A stretch of DNA of 64,000 nt from Allosphingosinicella deserti (GTDB lineage: Bacteria > Pseudomonadota > Alphaproteobacteria > Sphingomonadales > Sphingomonadaceae). Below are positions 55,329 to 64,000 of the stretch, in pieces. How positions within the stretch are numbered: the first letter of the stretch is position 1; the number at the start of each line of letters is the position of its first letter. The position numbers were made by a program, and so were the translations under genes. The DNA lies in NCBI RefSeq assembly GCF_003012735.1, contig NZ_PXYI01000010.1:124001-188000 (forward strand), written 5' to 3'. The notes below the pieces were generated by a model. It was given only the letters and a program-made list of their open reading frames with translations, did no database searches and had not been told where the DNA came from.

Positions 55329-56236
55329 CGGCCGAGCGCCTTCTCGATCTCGCCGACGGTGACCTTCCACGCCGCGCTATCGGGGACGATCAGCTCGACA
55401 TGGCCGGTGCGATCGACCATCCGTACTTCGACGTCGTCGCCGCTCCGGCGCATCTGACCGGCATAAGCTTCTGCATAAACAGACGGGATTATGCCGTCCT
55501 GGAGCCCGTTGACCAGCACTTGCCGCACCCCGAGCGGAGCGAGCCGCGGGACCGAGCTGTCCTCATAATGGCCGCCGGTCAGCTTGCCGATCACCTCCGT
55601 GCCGCAGCCGCTTCCCGGCGGACGCGCGGCTTCCTCGAGATCCGGCAAACCGCCGAGACTGATCGCAGTGGAGATGGCGATCGGATCGCCGGCGGTCCGC
55701 AGCGGGCTCCGCGGGGGGAGGCGCCGTCGCCCCGCCAACCACAAGGCAAGATGGCCGCCGGCGGAATGGCCGACCGCCACCACCCGGCCGAGATCGAGCC
55801 GATATTCGTCCGCATGGGTCCGGAGCGCGTCCGCCGCCGCGGCCGCATCGAGGAAGGTGCCGGGATAGCCGCCTCCCGCGCGGTCGACTCCGCGATAATC
55901 GATGTTCCAGACGGCGATCCCGCGAACGCGCAAATCCTCGGCGATCCAGTTCATGATCCGGCGATCGGCGATCTCGGTCTGCCAGCAGCCGCCATGAACC
56001 ATCAGCACGACCGGGTGGGGACCAGATCCGGCGGGAAGCCACAGATCGACGGCCTGCATCTGGTCGTCGCCATATTGGATCGATGCCGTGGGCGAGGGCC
56101 GCTCCCGCGCGAACAGGTCCGGCCACGTCATCAGCGCGGCGGGCGGTGCAGGATCGGAGGGCGCCGTGTCGTTCACCGCGCAGGCGGCTAGCGCGAACGC
56201 GAATGCGGCGGCAAGCGGTTTCGGGGAAAGGACCAT
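55325..56236 (-). CDS. Alpha/beta-hydrolase lipoprotein, probable N-formylkynurenine formamidase
   Basis: A 303-residue hydrolase with the oxyanion motif VHGGCW, the nucleophile in VGHSAGGHLALW and a late His in RTGHVELI. HGG[CY]W with GHSAGxHL is the pattern of kynurenine formamidase (AFMID-type) enzymes, and it is directly coupled to kynU. Unusually, it begins with a lipoprotein signal (AFALAACAV, Cys near residue 19), so it would be membrane-anchored outside the cytoplasm. A general esterase is the alternative. Confidence 0.75.
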   Translation of the reverse strand: MVLSPKPLAAAFAFALAACAVNDTAPSDPAPPAALMTWPDLFARERPSPTASIQYGDDQMQAVDLWLPAGSGPHPVVLMVHGGCWQTEIADRRIMNWIAEDLRVRGIAVWNIDYRGVDRAGGGYPGTFLDAAAAADALRTHADEYRLDLGRVVAVGHSAGGHLALWLAGRRRLPPRSPLRTAGDPIAISTAISLGGLPDLEEAARPPGSGCGTEVIGKLTGGHYEDSSVPRLAPLGVRQVLVNGLQDGIIPSVYAEAYAGQMRRSGDDVEVRMVDRTGHVELIVPDSAAWKVTVGEIEKALGR

Positions 56237-56423
56237 GCGCCTTCATGGCGAATGGAAGCCGGGGGCGCCAGTTCCCGAGTGTCCCGATGAGATGTGCTCC
56301 CGGTACAATGTGTTCAAGCTGCAATCCGGGCCCGCCGCCGCCGAGAGGCAGGTGCGGCGGCGGGCGACCGGTGCCGGATGCGGCAGGCGGGGACCTGTGC
56401 CCGCCGCACCCTGCATCCCAAAC
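56237..56423. other. Intergenic region with a strong hairpin
   Basis: 187 bp without a gene. An 11-bp stem GCCCGCCGCCG (56330-56340) with CGGCGGCGGGC (56355-56365) lies downstream of the minus-strand small genes. It lacks a T tract, so it may stabilise a 3' end rather than terminate. Confidence 0.45.
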
Positions 56424-56558
56424 TCAGCAGCGGCCGTGCTGGCGCCGCCAAGGGGCGTCGAACTGGATTCGGTTGAGCTTGCAGAAGACGAGATCGATCG
56501 CCTCCAGGCTGCGGCGGAGCCAGCCGAGCAGGCCGGCGGATTCGGTCGGTTTGGACAT
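56424..56558 (-). CDS. Small 44-residue protein of unknown function
   Basis: A frame starting MSKPTESAGLLGWLRRSLEA, with AGGAGA 5 bases before the ATG. It is basic and partly amphipathic. It lies 38 bases after the 65-residue small gene on the same strand. Too short to assign, but the ribosome-binding site and codon use are those of a gene. Confidence 0.55.
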   Translation of the reverse strand: MSKPTESAGLLGWLRRSLEAIDLVFCKLNRIQFDAPWRRQHGRC

Positions 56559-56596
56559 CGTCTTCTCCTTCGGTGCTGGAATGGGTGTGGACGCGC

Positions 56597-56794
56597 TCAG
56601 GCGCTCAGTGCGGCGAAGGTCAGCATCGCCAGGCTCGACGCGGCCCCGGCGGCGAGCAGCTGCGGCCCAGTGCCGCCAATCGATCGGACCCGGTGGCGGA
56701 GCGCCCTTCCGGCGCTGGTCAGAACGCCTTCAAACCATTCGGAAAACTGATCGTGATGGGCGAGCCACATCTCGGCTTCGTAGCGATCCCGCAT
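56597..56794 (-). CDS. Small 65-residue protein with C-terminal membrane helix
   Basis: Starts MRDRYEAEMWLAHHDQFSEW with GAGGAGAAGG before the ATG. It ends in a hydrophobic helix (LLAAGAASSLAMLTFAAL) that would anchor it in the membrane. No family recognised. It is transcribed divergently from the LysR regulator, whose operator-like palindrome lies between them, so it is the likely target. Confidence 0.65.
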   Translation of the reverse strand: MRDRYEAEMWLAHHDQFSEWFEGVLTSAGRALRHRVRSIGGTGPQLLAAGAASSLAMLTFAALSA

Positions 56795-56892
56795 CGTCCT
56801 TCTCCTCGTCTGGCAGAGGGCCGGAACGTCCGGCTGCAGGAGCAGAATGGCGCCTTCGACATTGTTGCGCCAACGAAAGGCTGGACATGGTT

Positions 56893-56909
56893 GATAAGCT
56901 CACCTTATC
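56893..56909. promoter_or_regulatory. LysR-type T-N11-A palindrome
   Basis: GATAAG-CTCAC-CTTATC contains T-N11-A (T at 56895, A at 56907), the consensus box of LysR regulators. It abuts the start codon of the LysR gene. Confidence 0.65.
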
Positions 56910-57842
56910 ATGAGCGTCATGCGCCACCTTCCGCCGCTCGCCGCCGTTCGCGTCTTCGAAGCCGCGGCGCGGCACGAGAACTTCACCCAGGCCGCGGCCG
57001 AGCTCGGCATGACTCAGGCGGCCGTGAGCTATCAGATCCGCCTCCTCGAGGAGCGGCTGGGGCTGCCGTTGTTCGTCCGGTCGAAGCGGCGGGTGACGCT
57101 CAGCGAGCCGGGCCGGAAGGTCGCTCCTCTGGTTTCCGCCGCCTTCGACGAGATTTCCGAAGCCTTCGAGAGCGTGACGCAGGAAGATGACGGGGTGCTG
57201 ACGATCAGCACGCCGCAAACCCTGGCATCGAACTGGCTGGCACCGCGGCTCGGCACGTTCCAGATCGAGCGGCCCGAGCTTGCGGTCCGCCTGCAAACCT
57301 CAAACGCCTATGTCGATTTCGCGCGCGACGCCGCCGACGTCGCCATCCGCATCGGCGTCGGGCCCTGGCCAGGCCTCTGCCAGCATTTCCTGATGCGGTT
57401 ACCGGGCACGCCGATGTGCAGCCCCGATTTCAAGGCGCAGCACGGCATCGAGTCGCCCAGGGATCTGCTGCGGGTGCAGCGGCTGACCGCGGACGATCCC
57501 TTGTGGAGCGAGTGGATGCGGGTGGCGGGTCTCAGCGAGCCGGATGGCGAGACGCGCCGGGGGATACGCCTCGATTCCCAGGTCGCCGAAGGCAATGCGG
57601 CGCTCGCCGGGCAGGGCGTTGCCCTACTGACACCGCTCTTCTGGAAAGCCGAACTCGCGAGCGGACGGCTCGTCCGCCTGTTCGACGCGGTCGCCTACGA
57701 ACGCAGTCCGATCTGGCTCGTCTACCCCGAGCACAAGCGCGCCCGGCCCAAGATCCGCGCATTCCGTGCCTGGCTCGAGCGAGCCGTCGCCTCCGAAGCC
57801 GCCGTCGGGCCGGCCGAGGATTTCACGCTTCCGGAGGATTAG
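56910..57842 (+). CDS. LysR family transcriptional regulator, GcvA-like
   Basis: A 310-residue regulator. The N-terminal winged helix has LAAVRVFEAAARHENFTQAAAELGMTQAAVS, in the style of GcvA relatives (LPPL at the start). The effector domain spans about 95-295. The start may be the ATG at 56910 or 56919 (MRHLPPL); neither has a ribosome-binding site and both lie next to the palindrome, so the message may be leaderless and autoregulated. The small divergent genes are the apparent target. The last residues overlap the convergent gene by 20 bases. Confidence 0.9.
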   Translation: MSVMRHLPPLAAVRVFEAAARHENFTQAAAELGMTQAAVSYQIRLLEERLGLPLFVRSKRRVTLSEPGRKVAPLVSAAFDEISEAFESVTQEDDGVLTISTPQTLASNWLAPRLGTFQIERPELAVRLQTSNAYVDFARDAADVAIRIGVGPWPGLCQHFLMRLPGTPMCSPDFKAQHGIESPRDLLRVQRLTADDPLWSEWMRVAGLSEPDGETRRGIRLDSQVAEGNAALAGQGVALLTPLFWKAELASGRLVRLFDAVAYERSPIWLVYPEHKRARPKIRAFRAWLERAVASEAAVGPAEDFTLPED

Positions 57843-58695
57843 TCTTCGGGCCGGGTGCTGCGATCAACGCGCCGCCGAGGAAGCGCCGATTGATCCAGCG
57901 CAGAAGCAGCCAGATCAGCAATGCCAGCACGATCCACGGCAGCAAGGTCAGAATGACCACGATCATCGAGGCGAGACTGCGTTCGAACATCTTCGCGGAA
58001 TCGCGCATCGCGCGGGCGATCGGCCCGCCGGTGTCGCCGGCCTGATAATCGTAGACCATCGGGGTGGTCGCAAGCTGCGCCCTCCGATCGGTCTGCTGAT
58101 TCTGGTTCGTCCGCGCCGATTGGCGGAGCGCCTGCGCCTGCTGCTGAAGCTCCGTCCGTTCGCGCGCGCTCAGCCCGGGACGCGCCAATTGCTGCTCGAT
58201 CCTGGCGAGTTCGTCGCCGATATCCGAGCCCTGCCGGTTGCCCGCCTCGATCTCGGCGCCCACGTCGGTGCCGGTGATGTCCGCGCTGCGCAGTTCGCCG
58301 CTCGCCCGGGCGACGACCGCGATGCCCTCCCGGCCGAAAGCACGGGCCAGGGCCGGATCGAGCCTGAAGGCGAGCTGCGCCTCGATCTCATCGGGTCCGT
58401 TCTGCGCATAATGCATGCCGGTGATCCGGCAGCGGCTGACGCCAAGCTTCTCGCAGGCGGCGGCGTGCTGCTCCTGCACAGCGCTGATGCGCAGGCCGGG
58501 AAGCCGGAACGCATAACGATAATTGAAGGCCACGCCCGGCGCAGCGGTGGGGCCGACCTCGGGCGGCGCCGTCGCGGTAAGCTGGTTGTCGGCGTCGGCG
58601 CCGAACGCGTCCTGGCTTGGCGCGGACCCGGATGTCTCTTGGCCGCCGCAGCCGACCAGAAGAAGAGCCGCGACCACAGGGAAAGCCTTGCGCAT
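57823..58695 (-). CDS. DUF4349-like lipoprotein
   Basis: A 290-residue protein with a lipoprotein signal (LLLVGCGGQ, Cys near 16). A periplasmic domain with RCRITGMHYAQNGPDEIEAQLAFRL leads into a coiled coil (about 155-200), and a C-terminal transmembrane helix (about 235-260, IVVILTLLPWIVLALLIW) has a basic end. This order fits the DUF4349 group of predicted envelope lipoproteins. Function unknown. Confidence 0.7.
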   Translation of the reverse strand: MRKAFPVVAALLLVGCGGQETSGSAPSQDAFGADADNQLTATAPPEVGPTAAPGVAFNYRYAFRLPGLRISAVQEQHAAACEKLGVSRCRITGMHYAQNGPDEIEAQLAFRLDPALARAFGREGIAVVARASGELRSADITGTDVGAEIEAGNRQGSDIGDELARIEQQLARPGLSARERTELQQQAQALRQSARTNQNQQTDRRAQLATTPMVYDYQAGDTGGPIARAMRDSAKMFERSLASMIVVILTLLPWIVLALLIWLLLRWINRRFLGGALIAAPGPKTNPPEA

Positions 58696-58792
58696 CCTTC
58701 GTCTCCTCCCGCTTCTTCTTTACTCTACCTACCCGGTAGAGAACCGGCAATAGCGGCTCGCATCGGCACCCGCCTGTTGCTATCTCCCGTCC

Positions 58793-61042
58793 ATGTCCGA
58801 CACGCTCAACGATATTGATCCGATCGAGAATACCCCGTTCGACAAGGCGCTGTCGCAGCGTTACCTGGTCTACGCACTGTCGACGATCACGGCGCGGTCG
58901 CTTCCGGATGTGCGCGACGGGCTGAAGCCGGTGCATCGGCGGCTGCTCTGGGCGATGCGGCTGCTGCGGCTTGATCCCGCGTCCGGCTACAAGAAATGCG
59001 CGCGCGTCGTCGGCGACGTCATCGGCAAATATCATCCGCACGGCGATCAGTCGGTCTACGACGCGATGGTTCGCCTCGCCCAGACCTTTTCGCTGCGCTA
59101 TCCGCTGGTCGACGGTCAGGGCAATTTCGGCAATGTCGACGGCGATAACGCCGCGGCGATGCGTTATACCGAGGCGCGGCTGACTCAGGCAGCCAACGAT
59201 CTGATGGCAGGGCTCGACGAGGGCACCGTCGATTACCGTCCGACCTACAATGGCGAGGAAGAAGAGCCGGAAGTCTTTCCCGGCCTGTTCCCTAACCTGC
59301 TCGCCAACGGGGCAAGCGGCATCGCGGTGGGCATGGCGACCTCGATCCCGCCGCACAATCTGGCCGAGGTGGTCGACGCCGCCATCCACCTGATCGACAA
59401 CCCCCAGGCCGAGCCTTCGGCGCTGATGGACTTCGTCTCGGGCCCCGATTTTCCGACCGGGGGCGTGATCGTCGACAGTGGCGAGGCGATCGCGCTCGCC
59501 TATCGCACCGGCCGCGGCAGCTTCCGCGTTCGCGCGCGCTGGACGACCGAGGATCAGGGCCGCGGCACGTGGACGGTGGTGATCACCGAAATCCCGTTCC
59601 AGGTTCCGAAATCGAAGCTGATCGAGCAGATCGCGGCCCTTATCTCCGACAAGAAGCTGCCGATCCTCGCCGACGTCCGTGACGAATCCGACGAGCAGAT
59701 CCGGATCGTGCTCGAGCCGCGCAGCCGCACCGTCGATCCGCAGATGCTGCTGGAGAGCCTCTACCGGCTCACCGATCTCGAGGTGAAGATCCCGCTCAAC
59801 ATGAACGTCCTCGATGCTCATCATACCCCGCGGGTGATGGGCCTCAAGGAAGTGATCTCGTCCTGGCTCGCCCATCAGTTCGAGGTGCTCGTCCGCCGTT
59901 CGCAGCACCGCATCGCCAAGATCGAGGATCGCGTCGAACTGCTGGTCGGCTATCTCGCCGCCTATCTCAATCTCGATCGGGTCATCCAGATCATCCGCGA
60001 GGAGGACGAACCCAAGGCGGTGATGATCGCCGAGTTCGAGCTTACCGATCGTCAGGCCGAAGCGATCCTCAACATGCGCCTGCGCTCGTTGCGCAAGCTC
60101 GAGGAAATGCAGATTCGCGGCGAGCGCGAGACGCTGGAGAAGGAGCGCGATCAGCTGATCAAGCTGGTCGGATCGCCTTTGCTGCAGCGCAGGCGCCTGC
60201 AGAAGGATCTCACCGCCTTGCGCGCCCGGTACGGCCCGGATACCGAGCTCGGCCGCCGCCGCACCCTGATCGAGGAAGCGGCGCTGGCGCGGGAGATCCC
60301 CCTCGAGGCGATGATCGAGCGCGAGCCGATCACCGTGATCATGTCGCAGCGCGGCTGGATCCGGGCGATGAAGGGTCATGTCGACCTTTCCAACCCGGAT
60401 GCGATGAAGTTCAAGGAAGGCGACGGCCCGCGCTTCTTCTTCCACGCCCAGACCACCGACAAGATCCTGCTCGCGTCGAGCACCGGGCGGTTCTACACGC
60501 TCGCCGCCGACAAATTGCCGGGCGGCCGCGGCTTCGGCGAGCCGGTGCGGCTGATGGTCGATATCGAGGGCGAAGGCGAAATCGCCGCCTTGCTGCCGGC
60601 GACGTCCGGCGAAAAGCTGCTGCTGGCGACATCGGACGGCCGCGGATTTCTGACCTCCGCCGCCGGTGCCATCGCCGAAACCCGCAAGGGCAAGCAGGTG
60701 GTCAACGTCCGAACCGGTGCCCGGCTGGTCATCGTCCAGCCGGTCGCGGCGGAGGACGATTATGTCGCCGTGGTTGGCGAGAATCGCAAGATGATCGTCT
60801 TTCCGATCGGCGAATTGCCGGACATGGGCCGCGGCCAGGGCGTGCAGCTCCAGCGTTACCGCGACGGCGGCTTGTCGGACGCCAAGACGTTCCGCTTCGC
60901 CGACGGCCTCAGCTGGGGCATGGGAGGCTCGAGCGGCCGCACCCGCACCGAGACCGATCTGTCACCATGGCGCACGGCGCGTGGCGCGGGTGGGCGGATG
61001 CCGCCGGTCGGCTTCCCCCGGGACAACAAGTTCCAGGCCTGA
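58793..61042 (+). CDS. parC: DNA topoisomerase IV subunit A ParC
   Basis: A 749-residue subunit that cuts and rejoins DNA to decatenate chromosomes. It has the winged-helix region [15 protein letters not shown], the motif [14 protein letters not shown], the catalytic Tyr near residue 125 in [11 protein letters not shown] and a beta-propeller C-terminus. The quinolone-determining positions equal to E. coli Ser80 and Glu84 are Gln and Asp here. ParC is favoured over GyrA because the C-terminal part is short and lacks a clear GyrA box. Confidence 0.93.
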   Translation: MSDTLNDIDPIENTPFDKALSQRYLVYALSTITARSLPDVRDGLKPVHRRLLWAMRLLRLDPASGYKKCARVVGDVIGKYHPHGDQSVYDAMVRLAQTFSLRYPLVDGQGNFGNVDGDNAAAMRYTEARLTQAANDLMAGLDEGTVDYRPTYNGEEEEPEVFPGLFPNLLANGASGIAVGMATSIPPHNLAEVVDAAIHLIDNPQAEPSALMDFVSGPDFPTGGVIVDSGEAIALAYRTGRGSFRVRARWTTEDQGRGTWTVVITEIPFQVPKSKLIEQIAALISDKKLPILADVRDESDEQIRIVLEPRSRTVDPQMLLESLYRLTDLEVKIPLNMNVLDAHHTPRVMGLKEVISSWLAHQFEVLVRRSQHRIAKIEDRVELLVGYLAAYLNLDRVIQIIREEDEPKAVMIAEFELTDRQAEAILNMRLRSLRKLEEMQIRGERETLEKERDQLIKLVGSPLLQRRRLQKDLTALRARYGPDTELGRRRTLIEEAALAREIPLEAMIEREPITVIMSQRGWIRAMKGHVDLSNPDAMKFKEGDGPRFFFHAQTTDKILLASSTGRFYTLAADKLPGGRGFGEPVRLMVDIEGEGEIAALLPATSGEKLLLATSDGRGFLTSAAGAIAETRKGKQVVNVRTGARLVIVQPVAAEDDYVAVVGENRKMIVFPIGELPDMGRGQGVQLQRYRDGGLSDAKTFRFADGLSWGMGGSSGRTRTETDLSPWRTARGAGGRMPPVGFPRDNKFQA

Positions 61043-61162
61043 CCCGCTCCCGCCATTGCTGACACCGGGTAACCTCCGATCCGGATGTTTACCCTGGGTC
61101 GATCGTGGCGCGGTGCGAGGTTAGTCAACCGGCTGTTAATTCTCCCCCGGTATCGCAGCCGC

Positions 61163-62917
61163 ATGAGAGCCGCTGCCGCAGCCGTGCAGAGTCAGAGAGC
61201 CATCGCCGCGTCGGCGGTGCCGGAGGACGCCGAGGCGTCTCTGCGCGCGGCCGTCCGTCAGGAATATCTCGACGCCCTGCCGATCGCGGCGGCCATCTTC
61301 CGGCTGGACGAACCCGACCTCCTGTGGGTGGATGTCGCCAACGAGCCGTTCACCGATCTTGTCGGCTGGACTGCCGTCACTCGCAGCCGGGCGGCGACCG
61401 AGGCCGACATCGTCAACGGCAGCGGCCTTGCCGACACGATCGTGCAATTCCTAAAGAGCAAGGAGGAATCACGCCAGTTCGAGAGCAGCGACGGCCGCGT
61501 CGTCGGGGCACGCCACTTCGTCGTACGGCTGGCCCGGCTGACATTGTTCCCGCAGCTCGGCACACGCTGTCTCGTCTCGCTGATCGATCGCACCGCCCAG
61601 GTCGAGACCGAGCGAAGCCTGCGTGCGGAGATGCTGCGCGACAGCCTTACCGGACTGCCAAATCGCCTCGCCTTCAACGAGCGGGTAGAGAAGGTGCTTG
61701 AGGATCCGGCCTTCCTGCCGGGCAACCACGCCGTGCTGGTCGTCGACATGACTCGCTTCAGCCGGGTGAACGAATGTGTCGGCTCGATCGCTGGCGACGA
61801 ACTGCTGATCGCGTTCGCGCGACGCCTGTTCTCGTCCTTGCGCGGGGGTGATTTCCTCGCCCGCACCGGCGGCGACGAGTTTGGACTGCTGCTCAGGCTC
61901 GACAAGGGGCTCGAGGACGCGACTCAGGCCGCGGAACGGATACGCGCCGCCCTCTCCGCACCGTTCAAGCTGTCCGAGCTTGAGATTCGTGTTGATTGCG
62001 CGATCGGCTGCGCCTTGCTCGGCGGCTCCGAGGAGCTTGCCGAGGAAGTGCTGCGCAACGCCCAGTTCGCGCTGAAGCGCGCCAAGGCGACGGGCGCGGT
62101 GCGGTTTTACGAGCCGAATCAGGCGCGCGCCGCCCGGCGCCGGTTCAGCATCGAGACCGAACTGCGCCGCGCCATCGAAGGCCGGGAGCTCGAGCTCGCC
62201 TTTCAGCCGCTGATCGATCTCAAGACCGGCGGCGTCTCCGGCTTCGAGGCGCTTGCCCGCTGGAACAACGGCCGGCGCGGCGCGATCTCGCCGGTCGAAT
62301 TCATCCCCGTGGCGGAAGAATCCGGCCTCATCGTCCCGCTCGGCCGCTGGGCGCTCGAAGAAGCGATCGAGACCTTGGCGGGCTGGGACCGGAAGGTCGG
62401 CCGGACGCTGCCGCTCTCGGTCAGCGTCAATCTCTCCCCGATCCAGGTCGCCCGCGACGACGTTGCCTCCTGCGTCGCATCGGCGCTTGCGGCCAGCGGC
62501 CTCGGCGGCGAACGGCTGACCCTCGAGCTCACCGAAAGCGCGATCATCCAGGATCCGCGCCGGGCGACCCAGGTCCTCGAAGACCTGAAGGGTCTCAGTG
62601 CCCGGGTTGCGATGGACGATTTCGGCACCGGCTATACCTCGCTCGCCTATCTTCAGCGCTTGCCCATCGATGTGCTGAAGATCGATCGGAGCTTCGTCTC
62701 GGCGATGCTCGGCGACGGCGATTCGATCGCCATCGTTCGGGCGATCCTGTCGCTCGCCGATGCGCTCGGGATGGACACGACCGCCGAGGGGATCGATTCG
62801 CCGGAACTCGCAAAGGCGCTGACCCGCCTCGGCTGCACCCACGGCCAGGGCTTCTACTTCGCCCGTCCGCTGCCGCCTGAAGCGGTGCTCGATTACTGGC
62901 TGGCGCGCAGCGCCTGA
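61163..62917 (+). CDS. GGDEF-EAL dual-domain c-di-GMP protein
   Basis: About 584 residues from the ATG at 61163. The N-terminal part (about 30-150) looks like a PAS domain. The GGDEF domain has RTGGDEFGLLL with an RxxD inhibitory site (RGGD) five residues before it. The EAL domain has FEALARW, ELTESAI, DDFGTGYTS and LKIDRS. Both domains look active, so it could make and break cyclic di-GMP. It lacks membrane helices. The PilZ protein of the motility operon is a candidate target. Its end overlaps the convergent CCA gene by 25 bases. Confidence 0.9.
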   Translation: MRAAAAAVQSQRAIAASAVPEDAEASLRAAVRQEYLDALPIAAAIFRLDEPDLLWVDVANEPFTDLVGWTAVTRSRAATEADIVNGSGLADTIVQFLKSKEESRQFESSDGRVVGARHFVVRLARLTLFPQLGTRCLVSLIDRTAQVETERSLRAEMLRDSLTGLPNRLAFNERVEKVLEDPAFLPGNHAVLVVDMTRFSRVNECVGSIAGDELLIAFARRLFSSLRGGDFLARTGGDEFGLLLRLDKGLEDATQAAERIRAALSAPFKLSELEIRVDCAIGCALLGGSEELAEEVLRNAQFALKRAKATGAVRFYEPNQARAARRRFSIETELRRAIEGRELELAFQPLIDLKTGGVSGFEALARWNNGRRGAISPVEFIPVAEESGLIVPLGRWALEEAIETLAGWDRKVGRTLPLSVSVNLSPIQVARDDVASCVASALAASGLGGERLTLELTESAIIQDPRRATQVLEDLKGLSARVAMDDFGTGYTSLAYLQRLPIDVLKIDRSFVSAMLGDGDSIAIVRAILSLADALGMDTTAEGIDSPELAKALTRLGCTHGQGFYFARPLPPEAVLDYWLARSA

Positions 62918-64000
62918 GCCACCGCCTGCTCGGCAAGCCGGGCTTGCGCATCGGCATCGCCGGGAAAGCCGGCCTCGGCCCACAGCCGCTTCATGTCTTC
63001 CATCGTCGCCGCGACGATCGGTCCCGGCGCCAGCCCCATGCGGATGAGCGTGCCACCGCTGACCCGGAGCTGCGGACGCTCCCACCCCAGCAGGCCCGTC
63101 GCGGCCGCCGGATCGCCGTCACCGAGAAGCAGCCTGTCGACCGCCTCTTCGCGACCGATCCGGTAGGCGAGTATCTCAGGCGACGCCTCGATCTGACGCG
63201 ACGCCGCGGAGACGAGCCGCTTCACCGCCTTGTTCGACAGCCGCAGCCGGGCGCCGACCGCGCCGGCGACGTCGGGATCGGCGGGAAGCAGTGCGGCGAA
63301 GCGACGGATCGGATCGCCTGCCAGTCCCGCTTGTGCTTCGCGCGCGATCAGCCGTTCGAGAGGCGCCCAGTCGACGATCTCCGGCAGCACCGGCTTCAGG
63401 ATGCCGCGCTCGATCATCAGACGGATCGCACCCGCCGGAGCAACCAGCGACAGCAGCTTGGTGACCTCGTCGGCGATCCGTTCGCGCGACAGCGCCATCA
63501 GATCGTTGGCGCGTGTCGTGCAGGCGTCCAGGGCGGCCTCATCCGGCGCACCGCGGCCGAAGCGGGCGTGGAAGCGGAAGAAGCGAAGGATTCTCAGATG
63601 GTCCTCGGCGATCCGGATCAGCGGATCCCCGATGAAGCGCACCAGGCCGCCCTCGAGATCGGCCTCGCCGCCGAAATAATCGTGAACCTCGCCGGTTTCC
63701 GGATCGGCGGAGAGCGCATTGATGGTAAAATCGCGCCTGGCCGCATCCTCCACCCAGTCGTCGGTGTAGGCGATCGTCGCGCGCCGCCCGTCGGTGGCAA
63801 CGTCCCGGCGCAAGGTTGTGACTTCGATCGGCCGGCTCTCGACCACCGCGGTGATCGTGCCGTGGGCGAGCCCGGTCGGCACCGCCTTGATGCCGGCCTT
63901 GCGAAGCAGGGCAATGACGTCCTCGGGCCGATGGCGGGTCGCCAGGTCCATGTCGCTGACCGGCAGTCCGAGCAGCGTATCGCGCACCCACCCGCCGACA
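62893..64000 (-). CDS. cca: CCA tRNA nucleotidyltransferase (5' end cut by window)
   Basis: The 3' part of a tRNA 3'-end CCA-adding enzyme, running off the window at 64,000; the last codons read VGGWVRDTL, near the usual N-terminus. It has the nucleotidyltransferase motif DMDLATRHRP, the RRDFTINAL motif, EDHLRILRFFRFHARFG and a helical C-terminal region. Roughly 370 residues are visible. Only a short N-terminal piece is missing. Confidence 0.93.
   Translation of the reverse strand, partial: VGGWVRDTLLGLPVSDMDLATRHRPEDVIALLRKAGIKAVPTGLAHGTITAVVESRPIEVTTLRRDVATDGRRATIAYTDDWVEDAARRDFTINALSADPETGEVHDYFGGEADLEGGLVRFIGDPLIRIAEDHLRILRFFRFHARFGRGAPDEAALDACTTRANDLMALSRERIADEVTKLLSLVAPAGAIRLMIERGILKPVLPEIVDWAPLERLIAREAQAGLAGDPIRRFAALLPADPDVAGAVGARLRLSNKAVKRLVSAASRQIEASPEILAYRIGREEAVDRLLLGDGDPAAATGLLGWERPQLRVSGGTLIRMGLAPGPIVAATMEDMKRLWAEAGFPGDADAQARLAEQAVAQALRASQ

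Noticed and set aside
56330-56365. Strong GC hairpin considered as an intrinsic terminator
   Set aside because: No T run follows on the minus strand; recorded only as a hairpin.

Overview
The window looks like chromosomal DNA from a motile, free-living alphaproteobacterium of the Sphingomonadaceae type. The grounds are high GC with long antisense open frames, FlaF, MCP tails of the xWNxF type, an alginate-export-like porin and a TonB-dependent receptor, a sphingomonad-style dispersed palindromic repeat, a perfect EcfG (general stress) promoter, and an aroF-trpE-trpG operon behind a Trp leader peptide. No transposon, prophage, rRNA or tRNA gene was recognised.

Positions 1-19,400 form a motility and chemotaxis island. 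Two chemoreceptor genes (164-4042) are followed by the export-gate and rod operon flgC-fliE-fliQ-fliR-flhB (minus strand). The divergent operon fliN-fliO-fliP starts from a shared control region with an 18-bp direct repeat. A 13-gene minus-strand operon runs from motA (18627) through a STAS protein, cheY, cheA, cheW, cheR, cheB, cheY, cheD, an unknown 98-aa protein, motB and fliL to a tandem PilZ protein (9315). flaF reads the other way. Flagellin, flgB, flhA, fliF, fliG, fliM and fliI are not here, so the flagellar regulon is split.

Positions 19,400-37,650 hold an outer-membrane porin, an MFS transporter, a FixL-like kinase, an FtsZ with an unusual C-terminal tail, and a CtrA-like regulator whose receiver has Glu in place of the phospho-accepting Asp51. 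Next come nicotinamidase, a flavin reductase-like protein, several small proteins and a likely stress-induced sRNA. Then comes a two-gene signalling operon headed by a 1797-residue poly-HAMP hybrid kinase with near-identical 276-bp tandem repeats. A divergent three-gene operon of small proteins follows.

Positions 37,650-51,000 hold glnE, a PrxQ/BCP-type peroxiredoxin and an RNase Z-like protein, then a TonB receptor behind a sigma-54 promoter with two tandem palindromes. Two back-to-back attenuators follow: a Tyr-rich leader before phhA (Phe to Tyr) and a Trp-rich leader before aroF-trpE-trpG. A DUF455 protein and an M23 peptidase close the section.

Positions 51,000-64,000 hold purC, an S9 peptidase, kynureninase with a formamidase-like lipoprotein, two small proteins divergent from a LysR regulator, a DUF4349-like lipoprotein, parC, a GGDEF-EAL protein and a CCA-adding enzyme cut by the window edge. 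Signalling by c-di-GMP (GGDEF-EAL, PilZ), phosphorelay (hybrid kinases, CtrA-like) and amino-acid supply (attenuators) are the regulatory themes.
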